Source: Dendrophyllia cribrosa
Taxonomy: Eukaryota > Cnidaria > Anthozoa > Scleractinia > Dendrophylliidae
Assembly (NCBI GenBank): GCA_024195265.1
Contig: JAJLRJ010000004.1
Location: forward strand, 41,058,988 to 41,122,987
DNA length: 64,000 bases
Direction: 5' to 3'
In this document: positions 11,201-20,154 of the stretch, piece by piece
Layout: each line of letters opens with the position of its first letter
Numbering within the stretch: position 1 is the first letter of the stretch
The notes under the pieces: generated by a model
Database searches by the model: none
What the model saw: the letters and a program-made list of their open reading frames with translations, nothing else
What the model was told of the DNA's origin: nothing
Made by a program: the position numbers and the translations under genes

Positions 11201-12815
11201 GGTTTATTATTCTTTTATACAGCTGTTTCGAGAAAGGTTGTCGGAAAAAAGCGTAAAAGTGCACGCGACAATCCAGAAAGGTATTGTGGGTAGTCATCCA
11301 CGCTATATCCTAAAAACTCATTTATCCCAATGGCCCTCCATCTAAGATCGTCCCTGTACGGACTAGGCATCGCGGGTTTCATGTATTTATTTCACTTATT
11401 AAAATTCATTGATCATATCCCATATTATTTTCGGGATTGTCGCGTGCACTTTTGCGCTTTTTTCCGACAACCTTTCTCGAAACAGCTGTAAGTCCTTTGA
11501 CAAAAGGGGTTACCCTGTATAAATATCGGCTATTATTATTACTTTTATTATTTTAGCTTAACTTATAGCTTATCTTATCTTAGCTTAGCTTCTTAGTATT
11601 TTTAATTTTTAATTTTTAACTTTAATTGTATTATAAAAAACCACACTATGTGACATAGGCTATTTGTTTAGAGAATTGTATTATTGAAATTTGTTAGCAT
11701 ATATCTCAAGATTTTAAGCAATTGTCGGACAACTTCAGACACCATAGAAATGCTCGGGAAAAGGATGTGCAATATGATCGTAATCATTAATTTTGGACGA
11801 TCTTAAAACAATTAGTTGGGGATCTTCGAGAAGAGAGCCGGATCATCACGCCCATTCCGATCCACCAAGTCGTTAGCGAACTGTTTCACTTGCCTAAAGC
11901 TGCACCATCCAATTGAGCTCAGGAGGTAAAACTACATGATGAAACCAATTGTTATCTGCCTATAACTTGTTCTTATTAAGATACGGTGGGAAGCAGGCCA
12001 ATCATCAGAATTCGATAACTTTCTTGCCACCGTAATGTTAAAATCCTTTGAGGTACCGGGTCTGATATGGGGGAAGAGACGTTCACAAATTTCGTTTACC
12101 CTCGTTTAGTCTATAGACATTATCGAGAGATCTTCCGAACCCCGTCCCTGAGTCGATAAATCATGACAGATGTTGATTGATACAAGATAGATACCTTTAG
12201 TATACAGCTGTTTCGAGAAAGGTTGTCGGAAAAAAGCGCAAAAGTGCACGCGACAATCCAAAAAAAATAATATGGGATATGATCAATTAATTTTAATAAG
12301 TTAAATAAATACATGAAACCCGCGATGCCTCGTCCGTACAGGAACAATCTTAGATGGCGGGCCATTGGGATAAATGAGTTTTTAGGATATAGCTTGGATG
12401 ACTACCCACAATACCTTTCTGGATTGTCGCGTGCACGTTTACGCTTTTTTCCGACAACCTTTCTCGAAACAGCTGTATTCGTGCTAATCAGCCCAACTAG
12501 CCTGGTTAGCATGTGCAAAATTAAAAAGAATTTTTGTTCTAAAATGAGGCTAGTTGGGCTGATTAGCATGAATATAAAAGAATAAATAAATCGGCCGCCA
12601 TTTATGAATAGGGTCTATTATAACTCTCTTAAAACTATTTCAGAAAGAAAAGAGACCAGACTGCTCATACATGTGATCGTGTCTTATTTGGAGGGTCACA
12701 TATTGTTTTTCTCTTGCAGATTGTTCACCAGACTCTTGAGGAATATTTTGTGGAATTTGATGGTGCTCGTTATTTGCCAAGGCCTTGGCTGAAGAAGGTT
12801 TATCCTCATGGCTAA
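5230..12815 (+). CDS. Secreted or lumenal protein with YccV/HspQ-like (hemimethylated DNA-binding type) domain
   Basis: Five exons join in frame into 215 codons: 5230-5339, 7568-7856, 9155-9196, 10972-11082 and 12720-12815 (TAA). All borders are GT/AG and phases agree (2, 0, 0, 0). The protein opens with a hydrophobic signal-peptide-like segment ([17 protein letters not shown], residues 5-21), which decides the start. Residues about 106-205 match the YccV/HspQ-like fold known from bacterial HspQ and the C-terminus of animal FBXO21: VGQVIRHK, then YRGVVIGWD, later [14 protein letters not shown], and the final [18 protein letters not shown]. No F-box or other domain precedes it. In bacteria the domain binds hemimethylated DNA or acts as a protease specificity factor; its role in an animal secretory-route protein is unknown. 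Introns carry several TIR elements, listed separately. The gene is divergent from the USP16-like gene. Confidence 0.85.
5436..5584. mobile_element. Small TIR element in intron 1 of the YccV-domain gene
   Basis: Ends ATAGGTGGTTTTCA and TTGCAAACCACCTAT form an inverted pair; inside, TGCTGGTGGAC and GTCCACCAGCA form a second. It is non-coding. Confidence 0.6.
5756..5990. mobile_element. Foldback element in intron 1 of the YccV-domain gene
   Basis: Outer arms of about 90 bp are near-complements: AATAGACCATTTAGTTATGT at the left and ACATAACTAAATGGTCTATT at the right, continuing inwards through AGTTGAC / GTCAACT and TTTTGATA / TATCAAAA. Confidence 0.7.
6154..6337. mobile_element. 184-bp TIR element (TAGACCCTATTCAT ends), uninterrupted copy
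   Basis: It starts TAGACCCTATTCATAAATGG and ends with the complement GAATAGGGTCTA; subterminal inverted repeats around GCTAATCAGCC and GGGCTGATTAGC lie inside. The TA at each end may be the target duplication. It is the intact reference for the copy at 11176-12617, which carries a 1.3-kb insertion. Confidence 0.8.
8470..8737 (+). mobile_element. Retroelement 3' tail with terminal AATG microsatellite
   Basis: It shares long near-identical tracts with 63131-63371 (CATAATTCGTATGATGT, GTCAGGAAGCCTATAGTTCA, TTTTGTAGTCTATCGTCTT) and both end in an ATT-rich run and then repeated AATG. A common tail and a microsatellite end indicate 3' ends of a non-LTR element. No reverse transcriptase frame is left. 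Confidence 0.65.
8838..8980. mobile_element. Dispersed TIR-type repeat, copy 1
   Basis: Shares GAACCTCTAATTT, TTCTGTTGTTTGTTCTATTG and GTGAGGC.TTCCGAGAG with 60967-61106. The better-preserved second copy has the inverted ends CGCACCTCTTCAGAACCTC and GAGGCGTTCCGAGAGGTGCG. Confidence 0.6.
9365..9381 (+). repeat. G homopolymer, 17 bases
   Basis: Uninterrupted G run in an intron of the YccV-domain gene, followed by a G-rich stretch. Length is unreliable in assembled sequence. Confidence 0.85.
9531..9943. mobile_element. TIR element of the CAGT-GAACCTC family, long diverged copy
   Basis: Begins ACAGTTGAAGCTCTCCTGG and ends AACAGAGCTTCGACTGTA, with AAGTGACCAGCTCC / GGTGCTCACTTAAC-type words next to the ends. 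It lies in an intron of the YccV-domain gene. Confidence 0.6.
9968..10377. mobile_element. TIR element rich in CCAAT words (AGAGCGGTTTTCAAT ends), copy 1
   Basis: Starts AGAGCGGTTTTCAATCGAG and ends CTCAATTGAAAACCGCTCT. The interior holds several CCAATCA / TGATTGG words and the tract GATTGGTTTTGGTTTTACTT shared with the copies at 13119-15311 and 34208-34467. Confidence 0.75.
10441..10920. mobile_element. TTAA-flanked element with internal 88-bp minisatellite, copy A
   Basis: Left end TTAACCCTTTCC and right end CTTGGGAGTTTAA match the inverted termini of the copies at 33602-33991 and 50868-51169. The interior holds about four tandem units of roughly 88 bp containing TGGTGTGACCATTCAAATGA and AGCAGTACTTTTGCATGG. 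It is in the intron just before exon 4 of the YccV-domain gene. Confidence 0.8.
11220..11488 (+). mobile_element. CAGCTGTTTCGAGAAAGG TIR element, copy 1 (269 bp)
   Basis: Begins CAGCTGTTTCGAGAAAGG and ends CCTTTCTCGAAACAGCTG, flanked by TA on both sides (11218-11219 and 11489-11490). The asymmetrical interior (TACCTTTCTGG / ATGGAGGG type words) shows that it is in the opposite orientation to the copy at 12205-12475. A TA duplication fits Tc1/mariner or similar families, but no transposase is present. Confidence 0.85.
11491..12202. other. 0.7-kb segment bounded by two inverted TIR elements
   Basis: This stretch lies between the two inverted copies. Its left part (TTACCCTGTATAAATATCGGC, then TTA-rich sequence) resembles a retroelement 3' tail. 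I see no long reading frame and recognise no protein in it. Confidence 0.5.
12205..12475 (-). mobile_element. CAGCTGTTTCGAGAAAGG TIR element, copy 2 (271 bp), inverted
   Basis: Same termini as 11220-11488 and TA on both sides (12203-12204 and 12476-12477), but with the interior inverted. Together the two copies form the ends of the 1.26-kb insertion in the outer TAGACCC element. Confidence 0.85.
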
Positions 12816-13194
12816 AACAAAAAAAAAACATTCCTACTGAATGTTTAAAGGAGTCATCTAGTATACAGAACACAGATGTGTGTGCTGCAAAGACAAGTTT
12901 TTCAGACAAGTTCGTCATAAAGAAATTAAGATAGAAGTATAAACTGTTGGGATTCAGAATTAGAAATATTCGAGAGAATCAATTCAGTTAACTTCAGCTA
13001 CATGTACATGAAATCAGCTTATTTATAATCCATTCATCCTTGTTTTCTGATAAAATTCATGGCGACATGCATTACTGCAGATGCTGTTACTGTGAGAATG
13101 AGCACCCACCGAATCGTTTCGGTGGAAAAACTGTTCGGAAGTCGTAAAACCAAAACCAAAGTAATTGCTCTGACCAATCACAGCAGTCGTAAAC

Positions 13195-13208
13195 AATTCA
13201 ATGAACCA
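13195..13208. repeat. Target-site duplication, left (14 bp)
   Basis: AATTCAATGAACCA, repeated exactly at 15109-15122 on the other side of the Penelope pair. Confidence 0.85.
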
Positions 13209-13401
13209 CGAGAATTTAGTTTTATCGATTGAGTCGATAAGGTAAATTGACCACCGTAAAAAGATTCAAATAGCTGACGTTTCGAGCGCTAGCCCTTCGT
13301 CGGAGCGAATCAAGGAATTGTGGGTAGTGTGTGGTTTTATATAGTAAGCGGTGGAGCTACGCTATTGGTGGAAATTTGGTGACGTGAAAAACAAATGTAA
13401 A

Positions 13402-14316
13402 TTAGTTGAATGAAAAGCGTTCGTTGATTCCGTGGGGTTTGAGAGTGCCGATTTGAAAGATGATTTTTTGTTCTAGGTTTTTACGGCTTTCTGTGTTACC
13501 CTGGTGTAGGGAAAGGCCGCAGATTGTCATGTGTTGTTTAGAATGGTTAGTAAGATTAAAATGGCGCGCGACTGGTTTGGATGCGTCTTTGTCATTTTTT
13601 TCAACGTCTCGGAGATGTTCACGAAAACGGTCGCCCAGTCTCCTCCCTGTTTCGCCAATGTATATCTTTTTGCAAAAAGTACATGTTATGCAGTAGATAA
13701 CATTTACGGAGGTGCATGTAAAGCGATCAGTGATTTTAATAGATCGTTTGGGTCCTGTTATTTTGTCCGCGTTGTGAATGAAAGGACAAGTGTTACATCG
13801 TGTGCGTGTGCATTTGAAAGTTCCCGGTTTATCGTCAGCAGATTTCAGTGCGCTCGAAACTAGAAAGTTGCCTATGTTTTTGTCACGTTTGAATGAAATT
13901 AGTGGGGGTTGTGAAAAAATTCTGCCAGTTTCGGGGTCGTTTTGGAGTAATTTGAAATTTTTTAAAATGATGCTTTTGACTGTGTTGTTGTGTGGGTGGA
14001 AAGTGAGGGTGAATGGAATTCTCTCGTTCTCTTCCTTCTGTGGCGTTTGTAGTGCTGATTGTCTGTCGATCTGTTGTGCACGTTGTTGGCCCGTATTAAC
14101 AACAGAGTCAGGGCACCCACGTTTCTTGAAAAACTGGCACATTTCTTCTGATTTGTTGGAAAAATCAGAGTCATCACTACATAGCCGTCGAAGTCTGAGA
14201 AATTGAGAATACGGAATGGCGTTTTTAACGTGCGATGGATGTGAGGATGAATGTAACAGATAACTGTGGGAATCTGTAGGTTTGTAGTGCACACTTGTGG
14301 ATAAACTGTTACCGTT
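13402..14316 (-). pseudogene. Penelope-like C-terminal fragment with GIY-YIG endonuclease, left arm of copy 1
   Basis: The open frame covers the end of the reverse transcriptase region (from [15 protein letters not shown]), a Cys-rich segment ([11 protein letters not shown]) and the GIY-YIG-type endonuclease ([29 protein letters not shown]), ending at the natural stop. The catalytic reverse transcriptase motifs are missing by 5' truncation. The frame continues by chance through the junction into the antisense of the other arm; that chimera is not a real protein. Confidence 0.85.
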
Positions 14317-14320
14317 GTTT

Positions 14321-14860
14321 AACGACCCCGAAACTGGCAGAATTTTTTCACAACCCCCACTAATTTCATTCAAACGTGACAAAAACATAGGCAACTTTCT
14401 AGTTTCGAGCGCACTGAAATCTGCTGACGATAAACCGGGAACTTTCAAATGCACACGCACACGATGTAACACTTGTCCTTTCATTCACAACGCGGACAAA
14501 ATAACAGGACCCAAACGATCTATTAAAATCACTGATCGTTTTACATGCACCTCCGTAAATGTTATCTACTGCATAACATGTACTTTTTGCAAAAAGATAT
14601 ACATTGGCGAAACAGGGAGGAGACTGGGCGGCCGTTTTAGTGAACATCTCCGAGACGTTGAAAAAAATGACAAAGACGCATCCAAACCAGTCGCGCGCCA
14701 TTTTAATCTTACTAACCATTCTAAACAACACATGACAATCTGCGGCCTTTCCCTACACCAGGGTAACACAGAAAGCCGTAAAAACCTAGAACAAAAAATC
14801 ATCTTTCAAATCGGCACTCTCAAACCCCACAGAATCAACGAACGCTTTTCATTCAACTAA
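14321..14860 (+). pseudogene. Penelope-like C-terminal fragment with GIY-YIG endonuclease, right arm of copy 1
   Basis: About 180 codons from [13 protein letters not shown] to the natural stop, holding the Cys-rich segment and GIY-YIG region. Compared with the left arm it shows a few changes, for instance RLGGRFSEHL for [10 protein letters not shown], so the two arms are not perfectly identical. There is no start codon of its own. Confidence 0.85.
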
Positions 14861-15108
14861 TTTACATTTGTTTTTCACGTCACCAAATTTCCACCAATAG
14901 CGTAGCTCCACCGCTTACTATATAAAACCACACACTACCCACAATTCCTTGATTCGCTCCGACGAAGGGCTAGCGCTCGAAACGTCAGCTATTTGAATCT
15001 TTTTACGGTGGTCAATTTACCTTATCGACTCAGTCGATAAAACTAAATTCTCGTGTTTCATCCCCCCACCGACGCAGCACCACAGTTTCTCTAGAAACTA
15101 ACCCCATT

Positions 15109-15122
15109 AATTCAATGAACCA
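15109..15122. repeat. Target-site duplication, right (14 bp)
   Basis: AATTCAATGAACCA, exact repeat of 13195-13208. Confidence 0.85.
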
Positions 15123-15486
15123 ATCAGAGCTCGAAGCAATTACATGTCGGCGGCGCCAAGCGCGGGAAAACGCGTGCGAGCAAGTCACGATTGGTTTTGG
15201 TTTTACTTCTGATTGGTCGAGAAAGTGGCACGAGATTTTTTAGCCAATCACGATGCAAAACCAAAGCAATTGTGTAATTACTTTTCGCACCCAATTTTAA
15301 AACTGCTCTAAAGCGGCTAATAAATTCGGGGGATTAATTAGATTCCTTTCCTAAAATTTTCTACTACTGTCTGAAATATTCAGCTCAAAGAACCGAAAAG
15401 GACAAACTGTGTTAGCTTTCACACAGTTTCCCTCAAAGACACCGTTGGGTGTCCCGATGAAATTATCAATGACTAAGGTCTTTTTA

Positions 15487-15580
15487 GCCTGCGAATACAG
15501 CCGCCCCAAATCGCTCCTGGGGACGTTGCACGAACGCTCTTAACAGCCGGGAGCGATGAGAGGCGGCTGTATTCGCAGGC
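15487..15580. mobile_element. Hairpin-forming small repeat (GCCTGCGAATACAGCCGCC ends)
   Basis: Starts GCCTGCGAATACAGCCGCC and ends GGCGGCTGTATTCGCAGGC, a perfect 19-bp inverted pair around a core with CGCTCCTGG / CCGGGAGCG. Confidence 0.75.
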
Positions 15581-16261
15581 AAAGGACATTTGAACTGAAT
15601 TAAGTTTTCCATTCAATGACTATCTTTACATTTTATATTGTGGACACATTTTTGCGTGGTTGCGTTAGTTTTTTCTACTCTGTTTTGCTTGCAAGGGTTT
15701 TAATGAAGTTTCTATTTGTATTTTGTACATAACTGGGGTGGTTTATTCAGAAACGGAAAGAAATAAAAGAAGTATTTATGTCACTACAATGCAATAATAA
15801 ATTAATAAATAGGACTACCAGTCACAATTAATGGCGGGGGGAATTTTAGCACCTTGGGACAGAATAACCCGAGCATACGCGCAGAACAAAATAGCCGATT
15901 CCTTGTACCCATTTGGCAAGATAGGTTTGATTAATGACCATTTCCGGAATAAGATTTTAACTCCAGCAATGCCCATCACCCCGGGTATTATTAAGGGGAA
16001 GTACTTCTCGGTTTCTTAGTTTTCCTTCAAACTCAAATTTGAAGAAAAGATACACCGTTTGGACATAAAGTGATGAAATCGGTACCCTTTTCAAGACATA
16101 GCACGATCGACCAGACCAGATAAGGCCAAAAGGAAGTACGGGAAATAAGGGAGTACCCCCTCCCACGCCGCCCAGGCACATGAAGTGTAGAAATGAGAAT
16201 GTTTTTGATGGGGTTTTACCAGGAGCCATAATCGATTGTGGCTTTCTGCTAATTAACATTT

Positions 16262-16451
<190 letters not shown>

Positions 16452-17567
16452 ACAGTTGAGAATTCGGCCAAAATCTTAACCGTCAGCTGAGAAATGACGT
16501 CGTTTTTAACTCATAACTTTAATCTGAGGTCCGCAAAAATTAACTGATAGCTGAGAATTGGCAGAAAAAATGTGATAACTGAGATTACACTCCCCCCCCC
16601 TCCCCCCTCCCCCTCTCCCCCCCTCCCCCTCTCCCCCCTCCCCCCCTCCCCCCTCTACCAAAGCGCTCTAAGGTGGGCCCGAGTATAGATGCTCCACTGC
16701 GTTATGTCCTGTATGAGGGCGGATATCTCGCCAGTCATCTCCCCCTCCAGTATCCTTCAAGACGCTAGTGGATAGCATCTTCTGTCCGCCTGGACTCTTC
16801 CTCCCGTGTGTTGGCTCCAAGAGGATGACCTATTGCTGTGGCCTGCGAGCTGCATCCGCCTGGCTGCCACCTTGTCGCCAACTCTTCGGTGGTCACCATG
16901 GGGGATGGTGTTAGGCACCTTGTCTTCCTAGTACACTTTGAACGCTGCGCGCAACATAGGCGTGTAAGCAAACGTTGGAAGGGTATTAGAGGGGTCCACG
17001 AACACGGACACACGTCACTATCAAGACTCCCATTATGTATTTTTTTTTTTAATTGAACAATCAAAACTAATTTAGATCATATCTAATCTACTAATTTTAA
17101 AAAGTAGTTATTCAGATATGTTAAATAACTTGAATTTGAGAAGCCGATAGTCCGACTCAACTCTAAGAATTTTTGATGGTCATGACCCAATGAATTTAAT
17201 ACAGCATAATTTTTTCTTACCCCCTTTAATTCAAGGCGAGTCCACTTTGTCGGCGGCATACTGAAAATCCCCCGAAATCCGTTTCTTGGAACTCGTCAAA
17301 ATCATGATTTAAAATCAGCCGAAACTTTTACCACAGGGAAACCAGGTCGAGTAAAAAGACATGGCAAATAAAATTATTTTTATTGTGTGTTTTGTTTCTA
17401 AAAAAGCTTATATTAAGTAAAAAAAAAAAAACAATTATTGCAAAAATTATCCTTATTACATTTAAAAAACACAAACTTTTGTTTCGTTATTAAAGCAATA
17501 TACGCCCATATACAAACAATATACAATTTGTTCTTATTTACCTTTTTAATGAGCTTTGTAGACTAAT

Positions 17568-18380
17568 TTAAGGTGGCTGAACACAGTTTGCACGCGCTCT
17601 TCAATTTCAGCTGCTTACGTGAGTCAGCACGTGCAGAGTTTTGAGAAAAACAAACGTGGCGCCTATTCAGCAATCATTTTATTTTGCTCAGCGTGGATCG
17701 CGAAAGTGTTGTTTTTCGTCTTAAAATCAAACAGTTTGTTGTTCGTAAAAATGTTTGTTGAATCAATAGATAATTCATAGAACCATTGAAGAAATACACT
17801 GCCTTTTTGGTCGTTTTTGTCTTTGGATCGAGAACCCGGTCAAATGTAACGCATGTGCAGTTGACCAAAAAATTGTGACAGGATATTTTAGCGACATTCC
17901 TCGGAAATGTCGCTGTGTTGCTGATTTCTACGGAACCACTCGTTAGAATTTCACGAAATTTGGCACAATAATAGTTCCGAATATGCCAAACTCACTTGCC
18001 ATCAGATATTTGAAATCTAACAGAGGAGATTTTTACAAAACGCAAACATATTCAACCACAAATTACGGAAGATCCCTCTGTTAAAATTACATGAGACCAG
18101 TGTTAACATGCGAATATTTTTACGAGTTTACTAGAGACAAATGATGGACAAAATCTAACGACTAGATTTTCTGAAAATAAACGAAACCAAATATTGCAGG
18201 CTGACAATCCACCGTGTTGCCATGGCAACACCATAAAAGCTCAACAAAAATATCAAAATATATAGCTTGTTGCTTAATCGTATGCCTCACCAATTTTAAT
18301 TTGGGCGCCCAGACGTTAGTAGTTTTAAAATGACAATGAATGACGCATAGGTACAGTGAAACTGTGTTCAGCCACCTTAA
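17568..18380. mobile_element. 813-bp non-autonomous TIR element with TTAA ends
   Basis: Starts TTAAGGTGGCTGAACACAG and ends CTGTGTTCAGCCACCTTAA, a perfect inverted pair including TTAA. TTAA is the piggyBac-type target, but it also belongs to the palindrome here, so the assignment is tentative. No transposase frame is visible. Confidence 0.75.
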
Positions 18381-18382
18381 GC

Positions 18383-18542
18383 TATGGAGCGTTTTCACTT
18401 GACGTCATAGCCGCCATATTGGTGTTCCCGTACAAAAGAATTTTAATTAACTTCTTTTGTTAGGAACACCAACATGGCTGCCATGGCCTTTGTCATTTGA
18501 GTCCCACGGGACTGAAGGTCACGTGAGTGAAAACGCTCTATA
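18383..18542. mobile_element. Palindromic small TIR element next to the 813-bp element
   Basis: Left TATGGAGCGTTTTCACTTGACGTC and right GTCACGTGAGTGAAAACGCTCTATA are near-complements, as are the inner GGTGTTCC / GGAACACC. It starts 2 bp beyond the neighbouring element. Confidence 0.7.
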
Positions 18543-18872
18543 TTATAACAGGACACGCGACAAACTTTTGCAACCAACATTACGTCACATGATGTCACAA
18601 CTGGACCCCAGTCCCTTGAATTTCGTGACCATTTTTTAGGGGAAAATAGCACAACTTTGAACGCTTGTAACATCGCCAATTTTTATACTAAACGTCTCAA
18701 ACTTTGGAATCATGTACTTCAAAGGCCAAATCTTATAACTACCGAAAAAGAATTGTCGGTTCACATGCACTTTAAGTCAACAAACGTGTAATAATGGTTA
18801 TATTCTTGCGAATAGTACAGTGGATTAACAAGGCAATATTTTAATACAGAATTAAAAACATGCTAAAAAAAT

Positions 18873-19280
18873 CCCGGGGGGGTACTCAAGAAAGTTTTGT
18901 ACGGGGATGCTCCGCCCCGAGGTCCAAACCCTTACCCTTTCATATACCGTTTTTGACAGAAAAGGTACCCCTTTCATAGACCTTTTATTGAAAATGGTAC
19001 CCCTTTCATATAGCCTTTACGTGCGTCTGTTTGATATATTTTGAAAGGCCGTTTTTATAATACTTAAATCGCAGTTTTCCCTACCTTTTTTATGCTTAAA
19101 CTCGTGTTTTCGCTACCATTTCCTATTCTTCGTGAAATCCCTACCCTTTCACATACTTCAACTCGTGACATGCCTACCCCTTCATATACCGCCAGCCTAA
19201 AAAAGGTATCCCTTTCGGGCGGAGCATCCCCGTATAGCCCATTATAGGGAGTACCCCCCCCCCCCCCCCCCCCCCCGGGA
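18873..19280. mobile_element. G/C-homopolymer-ended element E1
   Basis: Starts CCCGGGGGGGTACTC and ends GGAGTACCC, a run of about 24 C, then GGG. The interior repeats TACCCCTTTCATATA-like words four or more times. Same terminal style as E2-E4 at 38683-41075. Confidence 0.6.
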
Positions 19281-20154
19281 AAAAAAATAGCGGTAGCGTT
19301 ACTACATTAATCCAGTAGAAAAGAAAATATTTATTGATGTCATCTTTCACTGTTAAAGGAGCAGAATTTATGCAGGGTATCACGAAAACTTATGAAATTC
19401 CCTAGTTTCCCAGTGTTACTGTAGTTCCTAGGGTCTTTCATCTATAGCTTTCACGTAATTGCGTAACGTCATAGCTTAAAAATGAGTTAATGACGTGATG
19501 TAATAGTTTGAAAGTGGTGCGGTAATTTCGTGTAAAGCTATCATTGTTTTCAGATCACACTTTATGTAATTTATGTTCAAGCCATGTCATAACATGCTTA
19601 TCAAGTTGCCGGACTAAAGCGGTATTCTTTAATCAGTGAAACCTCGGGTTCGTTTTGCAACGTTTGCCTTTGTACTACCGCAAATGCAAGTTATATATAT
19701 ATATCAGATCGGCGTATTTGTTTTTACTCAATGCATATATGCTCATGCAGCTTATGTGTGTATTAGAATTCTCGGCATCGCCTTCGTGTTTGGGGAGTTG
19801 GCTATGAAAACCGGTAAGCAAAAAATATTGTGATAAAGAAGCGTTGTTTCAGTTAATTTGGTGCAAATTTTTGTAAAGACGTGCTCCTCAGGAACTGTGG
19901 TGTGCTTATCATAGGAAGGGGGATAACTGGAATAATGTTTTGTTACCAAACTTATGGGCCTTTAACCGGGTTGACTTATAAGCTAGCGGGGGGGGGGGGG
20001 ACGGGGGGCATTTTACGATGAAGAGCTCTAAAAAAGAATCAAACCTGAAATAAGTTCATTTGTTATTCAAAATGAAGAACTACCGATGTTTAGGAACAGG
20101 GTTTGGCCAGGAGCTTCTGGTTTGGCTTAACTCCTCTTTGCTGTATTCATATTT

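Larger units (their letters stand above)
11176..12617. mobile_element. TAGACCC TIR element interrupted by a 1.3-kb composite insertion
   Basis: The outer ends match the intact 184-bp element at 6154-6337 (TAGACCCTATTCATAAATGG ... GAATAGGGTCTA). The body is split after TTCTTTTATA at 11219 and resumes at 12476 with TATTCGTGCTAATCAGCCC, so the insertion duplicates a TA. It lies between exons 4 and 5 of the YccV-domain gene. Confidence 0.85.
13209..15108. mobile_element. Penelope-like retroelement, head-to-head inverted dimer (copy 1)
   Basis: Two 5'-truncated Penelope-like fragments face away from a central junction at about 14317-14320, one on minus (13209-14316), one on plus (14320-15108). 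Both end outwards in the same UTR (GCTCGAAACGTCAGC, TTATCGACT.AGTCGATAA). The pair is bounded by a 14-bp target duplication, so it entered as a unit. The arms differ in the length retained: the minus arm keeps more of the coding region. It sits between the YccV-domain gene and the gene-free stretch. Confidence 0.88.
13119..15311. mobile_element. CCAAT-rich TIR element, copy 2, split by a Penelope pair
   Basis: The left part, 13119-13208, and the right part, 15109-15311, continue the same element seen at 9968-10377 and 34208-34467 (AGTCGTAAAC, CAATGAACCAATCAGAGCTC, GATTGGTTTTGGTTTTACTT, AAAACTGCTCT). The retroelement at 13209-15108 interrupts it and duplicates 14 bp of it. Confidence 0.8.

Noticed and set aside
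13402..14484. A 360-codon minus-strand frame spanning the Penelope junction
   Set aside because: It starts in the antisense of the right arm and only becomes a real protein after the junction at about 14317. The first 50 residues are a chance product of the palindrome.
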